From positions 1 to 63,306 of the forward strand of contig JAFZWY010000005.1 of assembly GCA_017617125.1 (NCBI GenBank): a stretch of 63,306 bases of DNA, given 5' to 3'. Within the stretch, counting starts at the first letter, position 1; each line of letters starts with the position of its first letter. This document shows positions 52,366 to 62,902 of this stretch, in pieces. Origin of the DNA: Bacteroidales bacterium. GTDB lineage: Bacteria; Bacteroidota; Bacteroidia; Bacteroidales; ML635J-15. The translations under genes were made by a program, and so were the position numbers. Under the pieces are notes generated by a model. It had not been told where the DNA came from, did not search any database, and saw nothing but the letters and a program-made list of their open reading frames with translations.

Positions 52366-53514
52366 TTACACTACCCTGAATCCCTTATTCGTAAAGTATT
52401 CAGCAATAGCATCGGTGCAATCGCCATCAATTATAAGGTGATGATTGCCTAGCGGGAATTCACGAAGCAGGAACAAGCCCTTAGAAGTCATCTTTACCTT
52501 TACCTGAGTGCGACATGCAAACGGAGAATCGCAGTTGTCAACTATTTCGCCAAGCGAAAGGAAGCAATACTCCAACTTCCTGTCTATACGGAAAATAGTA
52601 ACGTTCTGCTTCTTCATTTCACCCTTCACGGCAGCATACTTGCCTGTCTCGTAATGGGTTGTGACGTCCATCTTGTCGAGAAGATTCTTCTGCACTGTGC
52701 AATGCGAGAAAATGGCAGCCTCCCTGTCGGCGAAACTCAAGTTTGCCATCCACGGAATTTTGCCAGTTAAACGCTTGACAATCATCATGCCCGTAGCCGA
52801 ACACAAATCGCCTTCGCAAGCAGCAGGAAAACCATAGTCGTTCATTGCCGACACCGGCAGACAAATAGTGTTACCAATCTTCTCTATAAGGCCGAAGCAA
52901 GCTACGGTAATTGCATCGAGGTTGTTCTGACGAATCAATGTGTCGAACTTCTTAACCAACGACAATTCTGAGGCAAAGCTTTCATGACCAAACCTGCCGA
53001 AATTTTCTGCGAAATTGCAGAAATCCTCACCTTCGGGCAAAGCCAGCAATTCGTCCCACGAAAACTTAACAAGCTCTATGTCAAGCAAGTCGTCCAACAA
53101 ATCCTCGTCTGGAATACTCGACACAAGCCAATCGGAAATTCCGCCAATCAGACCTAGTCTAGCTTTCTTTTCTGGTGCTGGCGGCGTGAGGAACCTCTCC
53201 AGTTCATCGAGGCTTTGCAGCTTGTCCACATCGAAAAGTTTGGTATTGATACCCTTTTCGTTAAGATAAGCCTTCACTTCGGTAGCCGCAGCCCACGAAT
53301 TGCCGTTGCGTGACGCTAGGAAACAATATCGGTTTTTTGATTCAATCCTGTCAAGCACCTTGTGCTCGGTCCCACCCGAAAGGAACCATATTACATCAGG
53401 ATTTGTCTGTACAAAAACGTCGGACGTAAGGTTGAAACGTCCAAGAAAATCGGTGACGACGGACGACGGAGGGATGTCGCTGTCGTCGCCCGATGATGCT
53501 AAAAATATTTTCAA
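52366..53514 (-). CDS. L-fucose/L-arabinose isomerase-fold protein
   Basis: A 382-residue protein. The C-terminal part has AACEGDLCSATGMMIVKRLTGK and REFPLGNHHLIIDGD, which follow the metal-binding pattern of the fucose isomerase fold family (acidic residue in the CEGD segment and His in the LGNHH segment). The N-terminal half has a Rossmann-like fold with SGGTEHKVL. The substrate sugar or other ligand is not readable. It ends just after the tandem repeat at 52330, and lies on the same strand downstream of ridA. Confidence 0.75.
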   Translation of the reverse strand: MKIFLASSGDDSDIPPSSVVTDFLGRFNLTSDVFVQTNPDVIWFLSGGTEHKVLDRIESKNRYCFLASRNGNSWAAATEVKAYLNEKGINTKLFDVDKLQSLDELERFLTPPAPEKKARLGLIGGISDWLVSSIPDEDLLDDLLDIELVKFSWDELLALPEGEDFCNFAENFGRFGHESFASELSLVKKFDTLIRQNNLDAITVACFGLIEKIGNTICLPVSAMNDYGFPAACEGDLCSATGMMIVKRLTGKIPWMANLSFADREAAIFSHCTVQKNLLDKMDVTTHYETGKYAAVKGEMKKQNVTIFRIDRKLEYCFLSLGEIVDNCDSPFACRTQVKVKMTSKGLFLLREFPLGNHHLIIDGDCTDAIAEYFTNKGFRVV

Positions 53515-53541
53515 AGCTGTAAATTTTAGTTCTACAATCGA

Positions 53542-53916
53542 CTACTTTGCAGCAATCATTTCAATTTCTACAAGAGCCTTCTTGGGGAGTTCCTTTACAG
53601 CGAAAGCTGCTCTTGCGGGAGGATTTGCAGTGAAATACTTTCCGTAAACAGCGTTCATGTCGGCAAAATAGCTCATGTCGGCGAGCAAGCAGGTTGACTT
53701 AACAACATTATCGAAAGTGCAGCCGGCAGCCTTAAGGATAGCTTCCAAGTTCTTCATGCTCTGTTCGGTCTGTGCAGTAATGCCCTCTGGCATTGTACCA
53801 GTTTTGGGATCGATTGGCAACTGACCTGAAATAAAAATCATACCGTTTGCCTCAACAGCCTGGCTATATGGACCGATTGCTGCAGGCGCATTGTCTGAAT
53901 GAATTATGTTCTTCAT
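53542..53916 (-). CDS. ridA: RidA family enamine/imine deaminase
   Basis: A 124-residue trimeric deaminase that hydrolyses reactive enamines such as 2-aminoacrylate. Motifs: HSDNAPAAIGPYSQAV at the N-terminus, FISGQLPIDPKTG, and the binding Arg in NPPARAAFAV near 105. Start at ATG 53916; an in-frame extension to 54006 passes through the predicted -7 box at 53941-53948, so it is not the start. Confidence 0.95.
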   Translation of the reverse strand: MKNIIHSDNAPAAIGPYSQAVEANGMIFISGQLPIDPKTGTMPEGITAQTEQSMKNLEAILKAAGCTFDNVVKSTCLLADMSYFADMNAVYGKYFTANPPARAAFAVKELPKKALVEIEMIAAK

Positions 53917-53940
53917 ATCTTTACCTATTAAATTAAAGGA

Positions 53941-53948
53941 CAAAGGTA
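53941..53948 (-). promoter_or_regulatory. Promoter -7 box of ridA
   Basis: Minus strand TACCTTTG fits TAnnTTTG, 25 bases upstream of the ATG at 53916. Confidence 0.55.
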
Positions 53949-54017
53949 ATACGATTATCGTTATCAAATAATATTTTATTGATTTTTTTATTGTAAAAGC
54001 TACCAAGCATCAAAAAT

Positions 54018-54050
54018 AAAACAAAAAAGCTCGGAACCGAAGTTCCGAGC
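54018..54050 (-). terminator. Terminator of korA-korB
   Basis: GCTCGGAAC (54029-54037) and GTTCCGAGC (54042-54050) form a perfect 9-bp stem with a CGAA loop. On the minus strand a T-rich run follows, so it ends the kor transcript. Confidence 0.85.
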
Positions 54051-54073
54051 CCAAACATTATTATTATGAAAAC

Positions 54074-55081
54074 CTATTTTATCTCAAAGATCTGTCCGCT
54101 GTGAAGCAACTGGTCAACAGTCTTAACCTTGGTGGTTGCAACTGCATTGTCAACCTGCTCCTGCAACTTGGTTTCGTATGTTGCATCGTCAACGCTACGG
54201 ATAACACCGATTGCCAACGGGTAAGTCATCTTTGCAAGCAAGTAGTGAATGCTCGGATTCTTAGTTGTCATATCGTGAACGAGGATATCCTTTTCGGTTA
54301 TGCCGTTTTCACCAATCTTAACAACCTTGAGGTCTGCACCGTCGAGAACAAGACCTTTGTCGTGTTCCTTACCGAAAATCATTGGCTTGCCGTGTTCGAG
54401 CATAACAACATTGTCGTCACGAACATCCTTACCAATGATGCTTTCGTGAATCTTATCGTTGAAGATAACGCAGTTCTGCAATACTTCAACAATCGAAGCA
54501 CCTTTGTGAGCATTAGCAGCGATCAAGGTCTTTTCGAGGTTGCGCGGCTCCTTGTCGATAACTCTTGCGAAGAAGTTGCCTTCTGCACCAATTACGAGTT
54601 CGCCTGGCTTGAAAGGATTCTCGATTGTTCCATCAGGTGACGACTTTGTAATCGAACCGTAAGGAGTAGTCGGAGAATACTGTCCCTTTGTAAGACCGTA
54701 AATCTTATTGTTGAATACCAACACGTTGATGTCGATGTTTCTACGAATCAAATGAATGAAGTGGTTTCCACCGATAGCCATCGAGTCGCCGTCGCCGGTA
54801 GCAAGCCAAACATTAAGGTCTGGACGAGCCGACTTCAAGCCCGAAGCAATAGCAGCACCTCTTCCGTGCAATGTATGGAAGCCGTAAGTCTTCATATAGT
54901 ACGGAAAACGCGACGAGCAACCAATACCCGATACGAATACTATCTTTTCCTTTGGAACTCCAATCTGCGGAAGAGCATTCTGCACTGCAGCCAAAATTGA
55001 ATAACTACCACAACCTGCACACCATTTTACTGGACCTGCGGTCTGAAAGTCTTCTCTTGTAAGTTTCTGTACTTCTTCCAT
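54074..55081 (-). CDS. korB: 2-oxoacid (2-oxoglutarate):ferredoxin oxidoreductase, beta subunit
   Basis: A 335-residue thiamine-diphosphate subunit. WCAGCGSYSILAAVQ near 21, GIGCSSRFPYYM, and the TPP-binding GDGDSMAIGGNHFIHLIRRNIDINVLVFNNKIYGLTKGQ are the family signature. It works with the alpha subunit upstream to decarboxylate a 2-oxoacid and reduce ferredoxin. It lies 5 bases after korA. The 2-oxoglutarate assignment is by family resemblance; other 2-oxoacids are possible. Confidence 0.92.
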   Translation of the reverse strand: MEEVQKLTREDFQTAGPVKWCAGCGSYSILAAVQNALPQIGVPKEKIVFVSGIGCSSRFPYYMKTYGFHTLHGRGAAIASGLKSARPDLNVWLATGDGDSMAIGGNHFIHLIRRNIDINVLVFNNKIYGLTKGQYSPTTPYGSITKSSPDGTIENPFKPGELVIGAEGNFFARVIDKEPRNLEKTLIAANAHKGASIVEVLQNCVIFNDKIHESIIGKDVRDDNVVMLEHGKPMIFGKEHDKGLVLDGADLKVVKIGENGITEKDILVHDMTTKNPSIHYLLAKMTYPLAIGVIRSVDDATYETKLQEQVDNAVATTKVKTVDQLLHSGQIFEIK

Positions 55082-55086
55082 AATTA

Positions 55087-56943
55087 CTATTTTGCTAAAA
55101 GTTGTTTAAATTTCTCTTTCAATTCACTAATAAAGAACGGCAATCCCTGTACCTTGTTGAACTGTTCGTAAGGATATTGCGGATACTGAGTGCGCAGATA
55201 GTCGGCAAACTGACCAAGGTTCAATTCGCATACAACGCGCTTCTTGAATTTCTTCAAAACATCCTCGGTATTCTTTGGCAACGGGAAAATGTAGTTGAAC
55301 TGAGCCAAGCTTACATCGTAGCCTTCTTCGCGCAATTCCTTAACTGCCATGTTCAAAGCACCGAAAGTACCACCCCAGCCTATTACGAGGAGTTCGCCAC
55401 CGTTCTGGCTGCCGATGATTTCCTGTTCAGGAATGTAGTTGGCAATGCGCTGTACCTTTTCAGCACGGTAGTTTGTCATAACCTGGTGGTTCATCGGATC
55501 GTGTGAAACATCACCGTAAACATCCGACTTTTCAAGACCACCGATTCTGTGTTCCAAGCCCTTCTGACCTGGCAAAGCCCACATGCGGTTCAACTTTTCA
55601 GCATCGCGCTTGTAAGGCTGGTATTCTGGGTCGTTGTCCTTTACGAACGGAGGAACGATCTTTGGCATAGCTTCGTAGTTGGGGATTTCCCACAATTCGG
55701 TACCGTTTGCCAAATAGCCGTCGGTAAGGAGGATAACTGGAGTCATGTGTTCAACAGCAATCTTGCATGCTTCGTATGCGTAGTTGAAGCAGTTGCCAGG
55801 AGTCGATGCTGCGATAACTGGCATTGGTGATTCACCGTGACGTCCGTGGATAGCCTGGAGCAAGTCGCTCTGTTCGGTCTTGGTTGGCAAACCTGTTGAA
55901 GGACCACCACGCTGAACATCAACGATTACCAATGGCAATTCGGTAATAACAGCCAAGCCAGCAGCTTCGGTCTTAAGTGCAAGACCAGGACCCGATGTCG
56001 AAGTAACACCAAGATTTCCACCGAAGCTTGCACCTATTGCAGTACAAATACCAGCAATTTCGTCTTCTGCCTGGAATGTCTTAACACCCAAGTGTTTGTG
56101 CTTGCACAATTCGTGCAAAATGTCCGAAGCAGGAGTAATAGGATAAGAACCGAGGAAGAGCTTCAAGCCGGCCTTTTCAGCACCAGCCATCAAACCCCAA
56201 GCGGTTGCGGTGTTACCGGTAATCTGACGGAACATACCCTTCTTTCCAGCAACTGGCTTTACATAGAACTGGGTTGCAATAGCCTCGAGAGTGTCAGCAT
56301 AGTTGTAACCAGCGTGAAGAACTGCAACATTCGGAGCAATCAAAGCAGGCTTCTTTGCGAACTTCTTCTCGATGAACTCTTCTTCAACCTTCATATCGCG
56401 GTTGAACAACCAGATAAGCATACCCATTACGAACTGGTTACGAGTCTTGTCGGCAGTCTTGACATCGATTCCGAGGTTGAGGTCGCTGACTGTAGAACGC
56501 GACAACGAAGTTATAGGAGCCTTGATGACTGTGTAGTCGTCGAGGTCGCTGCTCTGTAGCGGGTCGTAGTCGTAACCAGCCTTTTCGCAGTGTTTCTGGT
56601 CGAAACTGTCAACATCAACTATGATTGTTGCGCCAGGTTTTACCCACTTCATATTGGTCTTCAAGGCTGCAGGGTTCATTGCGATGAGAACATCTGCAAG
56701 GTCGCCAGGAGTCTGTACTTCCTTTGCACCGATATGCACCTGGAATCCCGATACGCCAGCTACGGTTCCTTGAGGAGCCCTGATTTCAGCAGGATAATCC
56801 GGGAAAGTTAATAATTCGTTTCCAAATGAAGCTGAAGCATCTGAAAACTGAGTGCCTGTAAGCTGCATTCCGTCGCCAGAGTCACCTGCGAACTTAATTA
56901 CAACTTCTTCAAGTTCTACTATTTTCTTTTGTTTATCACTCAT
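55087..56943 (-). CDS. korA: 2-oxoacid (2-oxoglutarate):ferredoxin oxidoreductase, fused gamma-alpha subunit
   Basis: A 618-residue subunit made of an N-terminal gamma domain (about 10-200, with KFAGDSGDGMQLTGTQFSDASASFG) and a pyrimidine-binding alpha domain (about 235-610, with GSYPITPASDILHEL and GASFGGNLGVTSTSGPGLALK). It is the first gene of the kor operon. The ferredoxin partner could be re-oxidised by the NfnAB fusion at 36932. Typical of anaerobic Bacteroidales. Confidence 0.93.
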   Translation of the reverse strand: MSDKQKKIVELEEVVIKFAGDSGDGMQLTGTQFSDASASFGNELLTFPDYPAEIRAPQGTVAGVSGFQVHIGAKEVQTPGDLADVLIAMNPAALKTNMKWVKPGATIIVDVDSFDQKHCEKAGYDYDPLQSSDLDDYTVIKAPITSLSRSTVSDLNLGIDVKTADKTRNQFVMGMLIWLFNRDMKVEEEFIEKKFAKKPALIAPNVAVLHAGYNYADTLEAIATQFYVKPVAGKKGMFRQITGNTATAWGLMAGAEKAGLKLFLGSYPITPASDILHELCKHKHLGVKTFQAEDEIAGICTAIGASFGGNLGVTSTSGPGLALKTEAAGLAVITELPLVIVDVQRGGPSTGLPTKTEQSDLLQAIHGRHGESPMPVIAASTPGNCFNYAYEACKIAVEHMTPVILLTDGYLANGTELWEIPNYEAMPKIVPPFVKDNDPEYQPYKRDAEKLNRMWALPGQKGLEHRIGGLEKSDVYGDVSHDPMNHQVMTNYRAEKVQRIANYIPEQEIIGSQNGGELLVIGWGGTFGALNMAVKELREEGYDVSLAQFNYIFPLPKNTEDVLKKFKKRVVCELNLGQFADYLRTQYPQYPYEQFNKVQGLPFFISELKEKFKQLLAK

Positions 56944-56968
56944 TGCTGTGTATTTAAAAATTTTACCG

Positions 56969-56976
56969 CAAAATTA
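56969..56976 (-). promoter_or_regulatory. Promoter -7 box of korAB
   Basis: Minus strand TAATTTTG fits TAnnTTTG, 26 bases upstream of the ATG at 56943. gyrB ends at 57030, just behind. Confidence 0.5.
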
Positions 56977-57029
56977 TTTCTTTTATATCAATTACAATCG
57001 CTTTTTTAGTTGTTATATAACACATGTTT

Positions 57030-59024
<1,995 letters not shown>

Positions 59025-59044
59025 TTAATTTCTAAAAGCGCTTG

Positions 59045-59052
59045 CAAAGGTA
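59045..59052 (-). promoter_or_regulatory. Promoter -7 box of gyrB
   Basis: Minus strand TACCTTTG fits TAnnTTTG, 30 bases upstream of the ATG at 59015. Confidence 0.55.
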
Positions 59053-59176
59053 ACAATTTTCCATCGGAAAAACGAAGTTTTTAAAGATAGTTATTAACCG
59101 AATTTGAGGGTAAAAGTTGACAAAAAAGGCGAAAAGGTTAAAAGGCATGAAGGCTTGAAAGAGAAGAGGCTAAAAG

Positions 59177-59207
59177 ACAAAAAAAAGGAATGCATATCAC
59201 GCATTCC
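59177..59207 (-). terminator. Terminator of the arginine deiminase gene
   Basis: GGAATGC and GCATTCC pair around a 7-base loop, and on the minus strand a run of T follows. It separates arginine deiminase from gyrB. Confidence 0.8.
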
Positions 59208-59234
59208 TCTAATTCGTAAATCTATTATTGCGCG

Positions 59235-59252
59235 GGCGCAAAGCATTGCGCC
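59235..59252. repeat. GGCGCAA hairpin next to CGCTACAAA
   Basis: GGCGCAA and TTGCGCC pair with a 4-base loop, and the right side continues CGCTACAAA as in the element at 36892. It looks like a further member of that family with a damaged left outer arm. Confidence 0.5.
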
Positions 59253-59278
59253 GCTACAAATCATTGTCATTTTTTTAC

Positions 59279-59304
59279 AGATGCTGAAACAAATTCAGCA
59301 TGAC
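59279..59304. repeat. Dispersed ATGCTGAA hairpin, copy 2 (inverted)
   Basis: ATGCTGAA-ACAAA-TTCAGCAT is the reverse complement of the element at 9521-9554 with one base changed in the loop. Confidence 0.6.
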
Positions 59305-59357
59305 AACGAGAGAACAATCGTAATTCGTAAACCTTTAGCTCGCGCAAGCAATCCCAT

Positions 59358-60602
59358 TTACCATTTTACCTCTTCCCTATTTATCGGCATGGTCATGCAC
59401 CTTGCACCACCACCGCCACGGGGAAGTTCGCTGCCGGCAAAGGCTACGACAAACTTTTCGTATTTGTGCATATCAACCGTGCCCTTGCAGACATCAGCAG
59501 CCTTAAGCACTGCAAAACCAGCCTTGTCGAGAGCTTCGATAGTCTTCCAGTTGCGCTCGTAGCCGATGACCTTGCCTTCGCCCAAAGCGAAGAAATTTGC
59601 ACCGCTATGCCACTGTTCGCGCTGCTGCGTCCATGGATCGTCGCCACCGCAGACTACAGGATTAAGGTCAAAGCCCAAATCGCGTGCGCCTTGCAGGAAA
59701 TTCGGCTTCTGGTGATATGTAATTTTTCCGTTATCTATCTCAATATGAGTGGTCTGCAAGTGCGAATACTTTGCGTTTTTACGGATAAGAGGTTCGAACA
59801 TCATGCAACGGTCCTTGTCGAGGAAAGTAAAAACCATGTCGAGATGAATGAACGACTCTGGTGTTTCGGGCAATTCCTGAACAAGAATGTTGAACTTAGG
59901 CTTGCGAACCTTAAAATATTCAGCTAGAAATTCAATACCTTTCTTATTGGTTCTGATACCATTACCAATAAACAAAGTATCGTCGCGAGCTATCAGCACA
60001 TCGCCACCTTCGGTGCGTGCAGTCGGCTCCCACTCACCAGCATTTATCGACTCGCATCCGAAATAGTTCTCGAAAATTGCACGATAGATAATGTTCTCGC
60101 GCATGCGCACCTTGAACGACATTGTGTTCATCAGCAGCATATTGTACATCGACGATGCAGCATCGCGTGTAAAGAACAGGTTGTACAAAGGCTTGAGGAT
60201 GTATCGTTCATCTTCGTACTTCTGCGGGTCAACTCCTCTCCTATATTCAAAGCCTTCAACGAGTTCGCGAGCCAAAGTCTTTTCATCATGAGACAAGAGT
60301 TCGTCGCAAAGGAAACCGCAGTCATCCAGACGGCAGGAAGTTTCCACTAAATTTTTCTTTACAGCCTCATTCTTAAGAACTTCGGCAAGCAAATCAACAA
60401 CTTGATAAGTCTTTGTCCAACGCGAGAGTACGCCTTCGAAATTGGCATATTCGCCATCAACCAGTTTTTTGTTTAAAATATCGCTGTACAATGCTTCATG
60501 TGCATTTTCGGGAGTCATACGCTCAATCTCGATTCCCGGACGGTGAAGTAGAACAGCGTTTAGTTTTCCTATTTCAGAATAAAGTCTAACCTTGTTTTCC
60601 AT
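59358..60602 (-). CDS. arcA: Arginine deiminase
   Basis: A 414-residue enzyme that hydrolyses arginine to citrulline and ammonia. The N-terminal EIGKLNAVLLHRPG, the Asp/Glu-rich FTRDAA, EGGDVLIA near 213, HLDMVFT near 267, and the catalytic Cys in GGGGARCMTMP near 402 match the family. I start at ATG 60602; the earlier TTG at 60653 would read through the leader hairpin. No arcB, arcC or antiporter gene is beside it, so the downstream steps are encoded elsewhere. Confidence 0.93.
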   Translation of the reverse strand: MENKVRLYSEIGKLNAVLLHRPGIEIERMTPENAHEALYSDILNKKLVDGEYANFEGVLSRWTKTYQVVDLLAEVLKNEAVKKNLVETSCRLDDCGFLCDELLSHDEKTLARELVEGFEYRRGVDPQKYEDERYILKPLYNLFFTRDAASSMYNMLLMNTMSFKVRMRENIIYRAIFENYFGCESINAGEWEPTARTEGGDVLIARDDTLFIGNGIRTNKKGIEFLAEYFKVRKPKFNILVQELPETPESFIHLDMVFTFLDKDRCMMFEPLIRKNAKYSHLQTTHIEIDNGKITYHQKPNFLQGARDLGFDLNPVVCGGDDPWTQQREQWHSGANFFALGEGKVIGYERNWKTIEALDKAGFAVLKAADVCKGTVDMHKYEKFVVAFAGSELPRGGGGARCMTMPINREEVKW

Positions 60603-60618
60603 AAATAAACTTTTAGTC

Positions 60619-60651
60619 GACGGAGAATAATCAATCAACTTATTATCCGTC
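60619..60651 (-). promoter_or_regulatory. Imperfect hairpin in the arginine deiminase leader
   Basis: GACGGAGAATAA and TTATTATCCGTC form a stem of 11 of 12 pairs around a 7-base loop. It lies between the -7 box at 60691-60698 and the ATG, within a leader of about 85 bases. Could be an operator or an RNA control element; no known riboswitch fits. Confidence 0.45.
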
Positions 60652-60690
60652 AAGCAGAAACATCATTCGTATGACAATTCTACTCGGTTG

Positions 60691-60698
60691 CAAAGTTA
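60691..60698 (-). promoter_or_regulatory. Promoter -7 box of arginine deiminase
   Basis: Minus strand TAACTTTG fits TAnnTTTG; the ATG is about 90 bases downstream, leaving a long leader. Confidence 0.55.
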
Positions 60699-60768
60699 AG
60701 ACAAATTTCGGAATTTTTAGGTCCCAATAAAAATTATTTGCTGTTATAAAGCAGAATAACTGCACAAA

Positions 60769-61458
60769 CTATTCCTTCACAAACTTTTCTCCGTCGAACT
60801 TATACCAGGTTTCGCCCATTCCGCCTTCCGTCATGCCAAAGCCTTCGGCATTGAACTTTGTAGGCCAGCAATCCTGCTTGAAATATACAACCTCGGTTCC
60901 GCTAAGTTTTGCAAGTTCATCCCAATCCGACGAATAATTCTTGTCAACAAAATCAGAAAAAGGCGGGAAACTATTCTTCAGCCTCTTAAGTTGCTTGTCC
61001 TTGTAGTTGAAAACAGCAAAAATCTTGCGTCCCCACTCGGAACCATCATAATACCAAAGCACAAGGCACCCCCCATCCTTGAGCGGATAGCAGGCAAAAG
61101 TTTCGAGAACCGTCGGGGGTAAAAACTCTTCTTCTGGGACATCCAATGGTTCATTAGCCTCATCAAGTTTGAGCGAAGCAACGTTAAAGCCTTCCCTCTT
61201 AACCTGTGTACGAGCCTTCTTGACATCGCCTGAAATATCACAATAATTAGACTTAATATATGAGTCCCAGATTTCCATTATAACATTCTCATCCATCTGC
61301 ACTTCAGCCGTTTCCGAAACAGATGCTACAGTATCTTGCTGTGTAACTTCAACAGAATCAACAGCAGGAGCTTCTTCCTCAACTTTTGTTTGCCTTGTTT
61401 CACCGCATCCAAAAAGCGAAAAAGCGGAGATAAATAATACTAAATACTTAATTTTCAT
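60769..61458 (-). CDS. Lipoprotein of unknown function
   Basis: A 229-residue protein with a lipoprotein signal (1-17) and lipobox LFGC (Cys18), then an acidic linker rich in Glu, Val and Thr (about 24-60) and a compact domain (about 65-229) with aromatic residues (VLWYYDGSEWGRKIFAVFNYKD). I recognise no family. It follows the permease gene at 61468 by 9 bases and probably shares its transcript. Confidence 0.75.
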   Translation of the reverse strand: MKIKYLVLFISAFSLFGCGETRQTKVEEEAPAVDSVEVTQQDTVASVSETAEVQMDENVIMEIWDSYIKSNYCDISGDVKKARTQVKREGFNVASLKLDEANEPLDVPEEEFLPPTVLETFACYPLKDGGCLVLWYYDGSEWGRKIFAVFNYKDKQLKRLKNSFPPFSDFVDKNYSSDWDELAKLSGTEVVYFKQDCWPTKFNAEGFGMTEGGMGETWYKFDGEKFVKE

Positions 61459-61467
61459 ATCCTTAAA

Positions 61468-62724
61468 TTAAAATCCTATCAATAGTCCAACCAATCCTAC
61501 GACCAGCCCCACAACCATATTTATTGCTTTGGTGACGAGGAACCCCTTCTTTGTTTCGGCAAGCAACGGAAGCGAACCATGTCCATCCTGCACAATGCTG
61601 TTGGCCAACAAGATGCTGAACGGAATATAGCCCTGCACAAACAATACTACAAAAATCAGATGCGGACCCGACTCTGGCAAAATTCCCACAGCCACGGCAA
61701 TCAGCAGAAGTATGTAGGTATTATTGTATATCCAGTCACCAAAGTTGGTGTAATTCAATATGATAGCCATAAGCACCAGCACACCGAATGTCCACCAGAA
61801 AACTCGTGGCAAGTGCTTCTGCACGACGTGCTGAACAAGGTGCTCGCTTACAAAATGCTCGTTTGAGAAGAATATTATGAGCAGCATAAGTGCCGACAAC
61901 GACACTATTATTATGTTCACGATGTCCAATGCTCCGTGATGGTGGTGATGATGCTCGAAACCTTCGGGCAAATCTGAATCGTGGTGATGATGCTCACCGT
62001 CGCAGTCATCTTCGTGATGGTGGTGATGTTCGCAGCATTCTTCATCGTGGTGATGGTGCTCGCAACATTCGTCATGTTGGAGTTCCTCTGCCTCAACGCT
62101 TTCCATCTGCTGTGGCAGGCTGAAAATCAAGGATTCTGAATGCGAATGTCCGATAACGCCAACGCAGCATAGGATTATTATGCCTGCAAATACGCCTATC
62201 AGCTTCAGTCGTGACTTGGACGGAACGAAGTTTTTCCATGCGAAAAGTTTCCTTTCGCCCGTGGTTTCGTGTTCGTGAACCTCAAATGGCACATCGTCGA
62301 AAGTAGGCGTATAATCCTTGTTCTTAAAGATTTTATCAACCACAACGCCTGCCACGATGGCGATTACAGCCGAAATACCGAACAGCCACAGCGACTGCAC
62401 TGGCATAGTTGCCAGCATCACAAACGACTCGTCACCCGAAGTAGCAATAAGACAAGCCACAAGCGCACCCAGCGACAGAGCCTTATGCGTGTAGAGCGAC
62501 ACCGCAGTGAATGTTCCCATGCAGCCGGGAATCACACCGAGCAGAGTTCCTATCAGCGCCTGCACAAAGGCGTTACGGTTCATTCCCTTGATGAAGCGTC
62601 CCTTTGTCCACACATTCACATACTCGATGAGCGACATCATAATGACCACGAAACTGGTAATCATCAGCGCATTGCTGAACAAATCAAAATAATCGATGCT
62701 ATGTAGTATTTCTATGAAGTTCAT
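61468..62724 (-). CDS. Polytopic permease with a His/Cys-rich metal-binding loop (arsenic efflux / manganese transporter-like)
   Basis: A 418-residue protein with about ten membrane segments. Symmetric halves each have a Gly/Pro motif: GTLLGVIPGCMGTFTAVSLY and VAVGILPESGPHLIF, as in the group called putative arsenic efflux or manganese transporters. Between them, residues about 215-275 form a loop with clusters of four to six His next to CC and acid residues, such as CCEHHHHDEECCEHHHH. That loop would bind soft or borderline metals. Start at ATG 62724; the in-frame codon at 62751 lies in the -7 box. The substrate is not certain. Confidence 0.75.
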   Translation of the reverse strand: MNFIEILHSIDYFDLFSNALMITSFVVIMMSLIEYVNVWTKGRFIKGMNRNAFVQALIGTLLGVIPGCMGTFTAVSLYTHKALSLGALVACLIATSGDESFVMLATMPVQSLWLFGISAVIAIVAGVVVDKIFKNKDYTPTFDDVPFEVHEHETTGERKLFAWKNFVPSKSRLKLIGVFAGIIILCCVGVIGHSHSESLIFSLPQQMESVEAEELQHDECCEHHHHDEECCEHHHHHEDDCDGEHHHHDSDLPEGFEHHHHHHGALDIVNIIIVSLSALMLLIIFFSNEHFVSEHLVQHVVQKHLPRVFWWTFGVLVLMAIILNYTNFGDWIYNNTYILLLIAVAVGILPESGPHLIFVVLFVQGYIPFSILLANSIVQDGHGSLPLLAETKKGFLVTKAINMVVGLVVGLVGLLIGF

Positions 62725-62748
62725 TTTTACAAATAGCAAAAAACTTTG

Positions 62749-62756
62749 CAAAAATA
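62749..62756 (-). promoter_or_regulatory. Promoter -7 box of the permease-lipoprotein operon
   Basis: Minus strand TATTTTTG fits TAnnTTTG and overlaps the in-frame codon at 62751, so the gene must start at 62724. Confidence 0.5.
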
Positions 62757-62852
62757 AGACTAATTATTGAAAAAAAGGACGGCATAAAACCATAAATTTA
62801 CATTGTTTGTTGCGCGGATGGAATCCGCTGGAAGAGACGGAACATATATGCA

Positions 62853-62879
62853 TAAGGGCAGGTTTGAAACCTGCCCTTA
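62853..62879. repeat. Perfect 13-bp inverted repeat with central G
   Basis: TAAGGGCAGGTTT and AAACCTGCCCTTA are exact inverses around one G. A second small hairpin, GCGGAT-GGA-ATCCGC, is at 62814-62828. Both lie between the permease promoter and the end of the T9SS gene. The plan is that of the element at 52299-52327. Confidence 0.7.
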
Positions 62880-62902
62880 CAATATGCCGCAAACATTATG
62901 TT

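Noticed and set aside
61930..62090. Repeated GTGGTGATG pattern as a possible CRISPR or minisatellite
   Set aside because: It encodes the His/Cys-rich loop in frame; there are no spacers.
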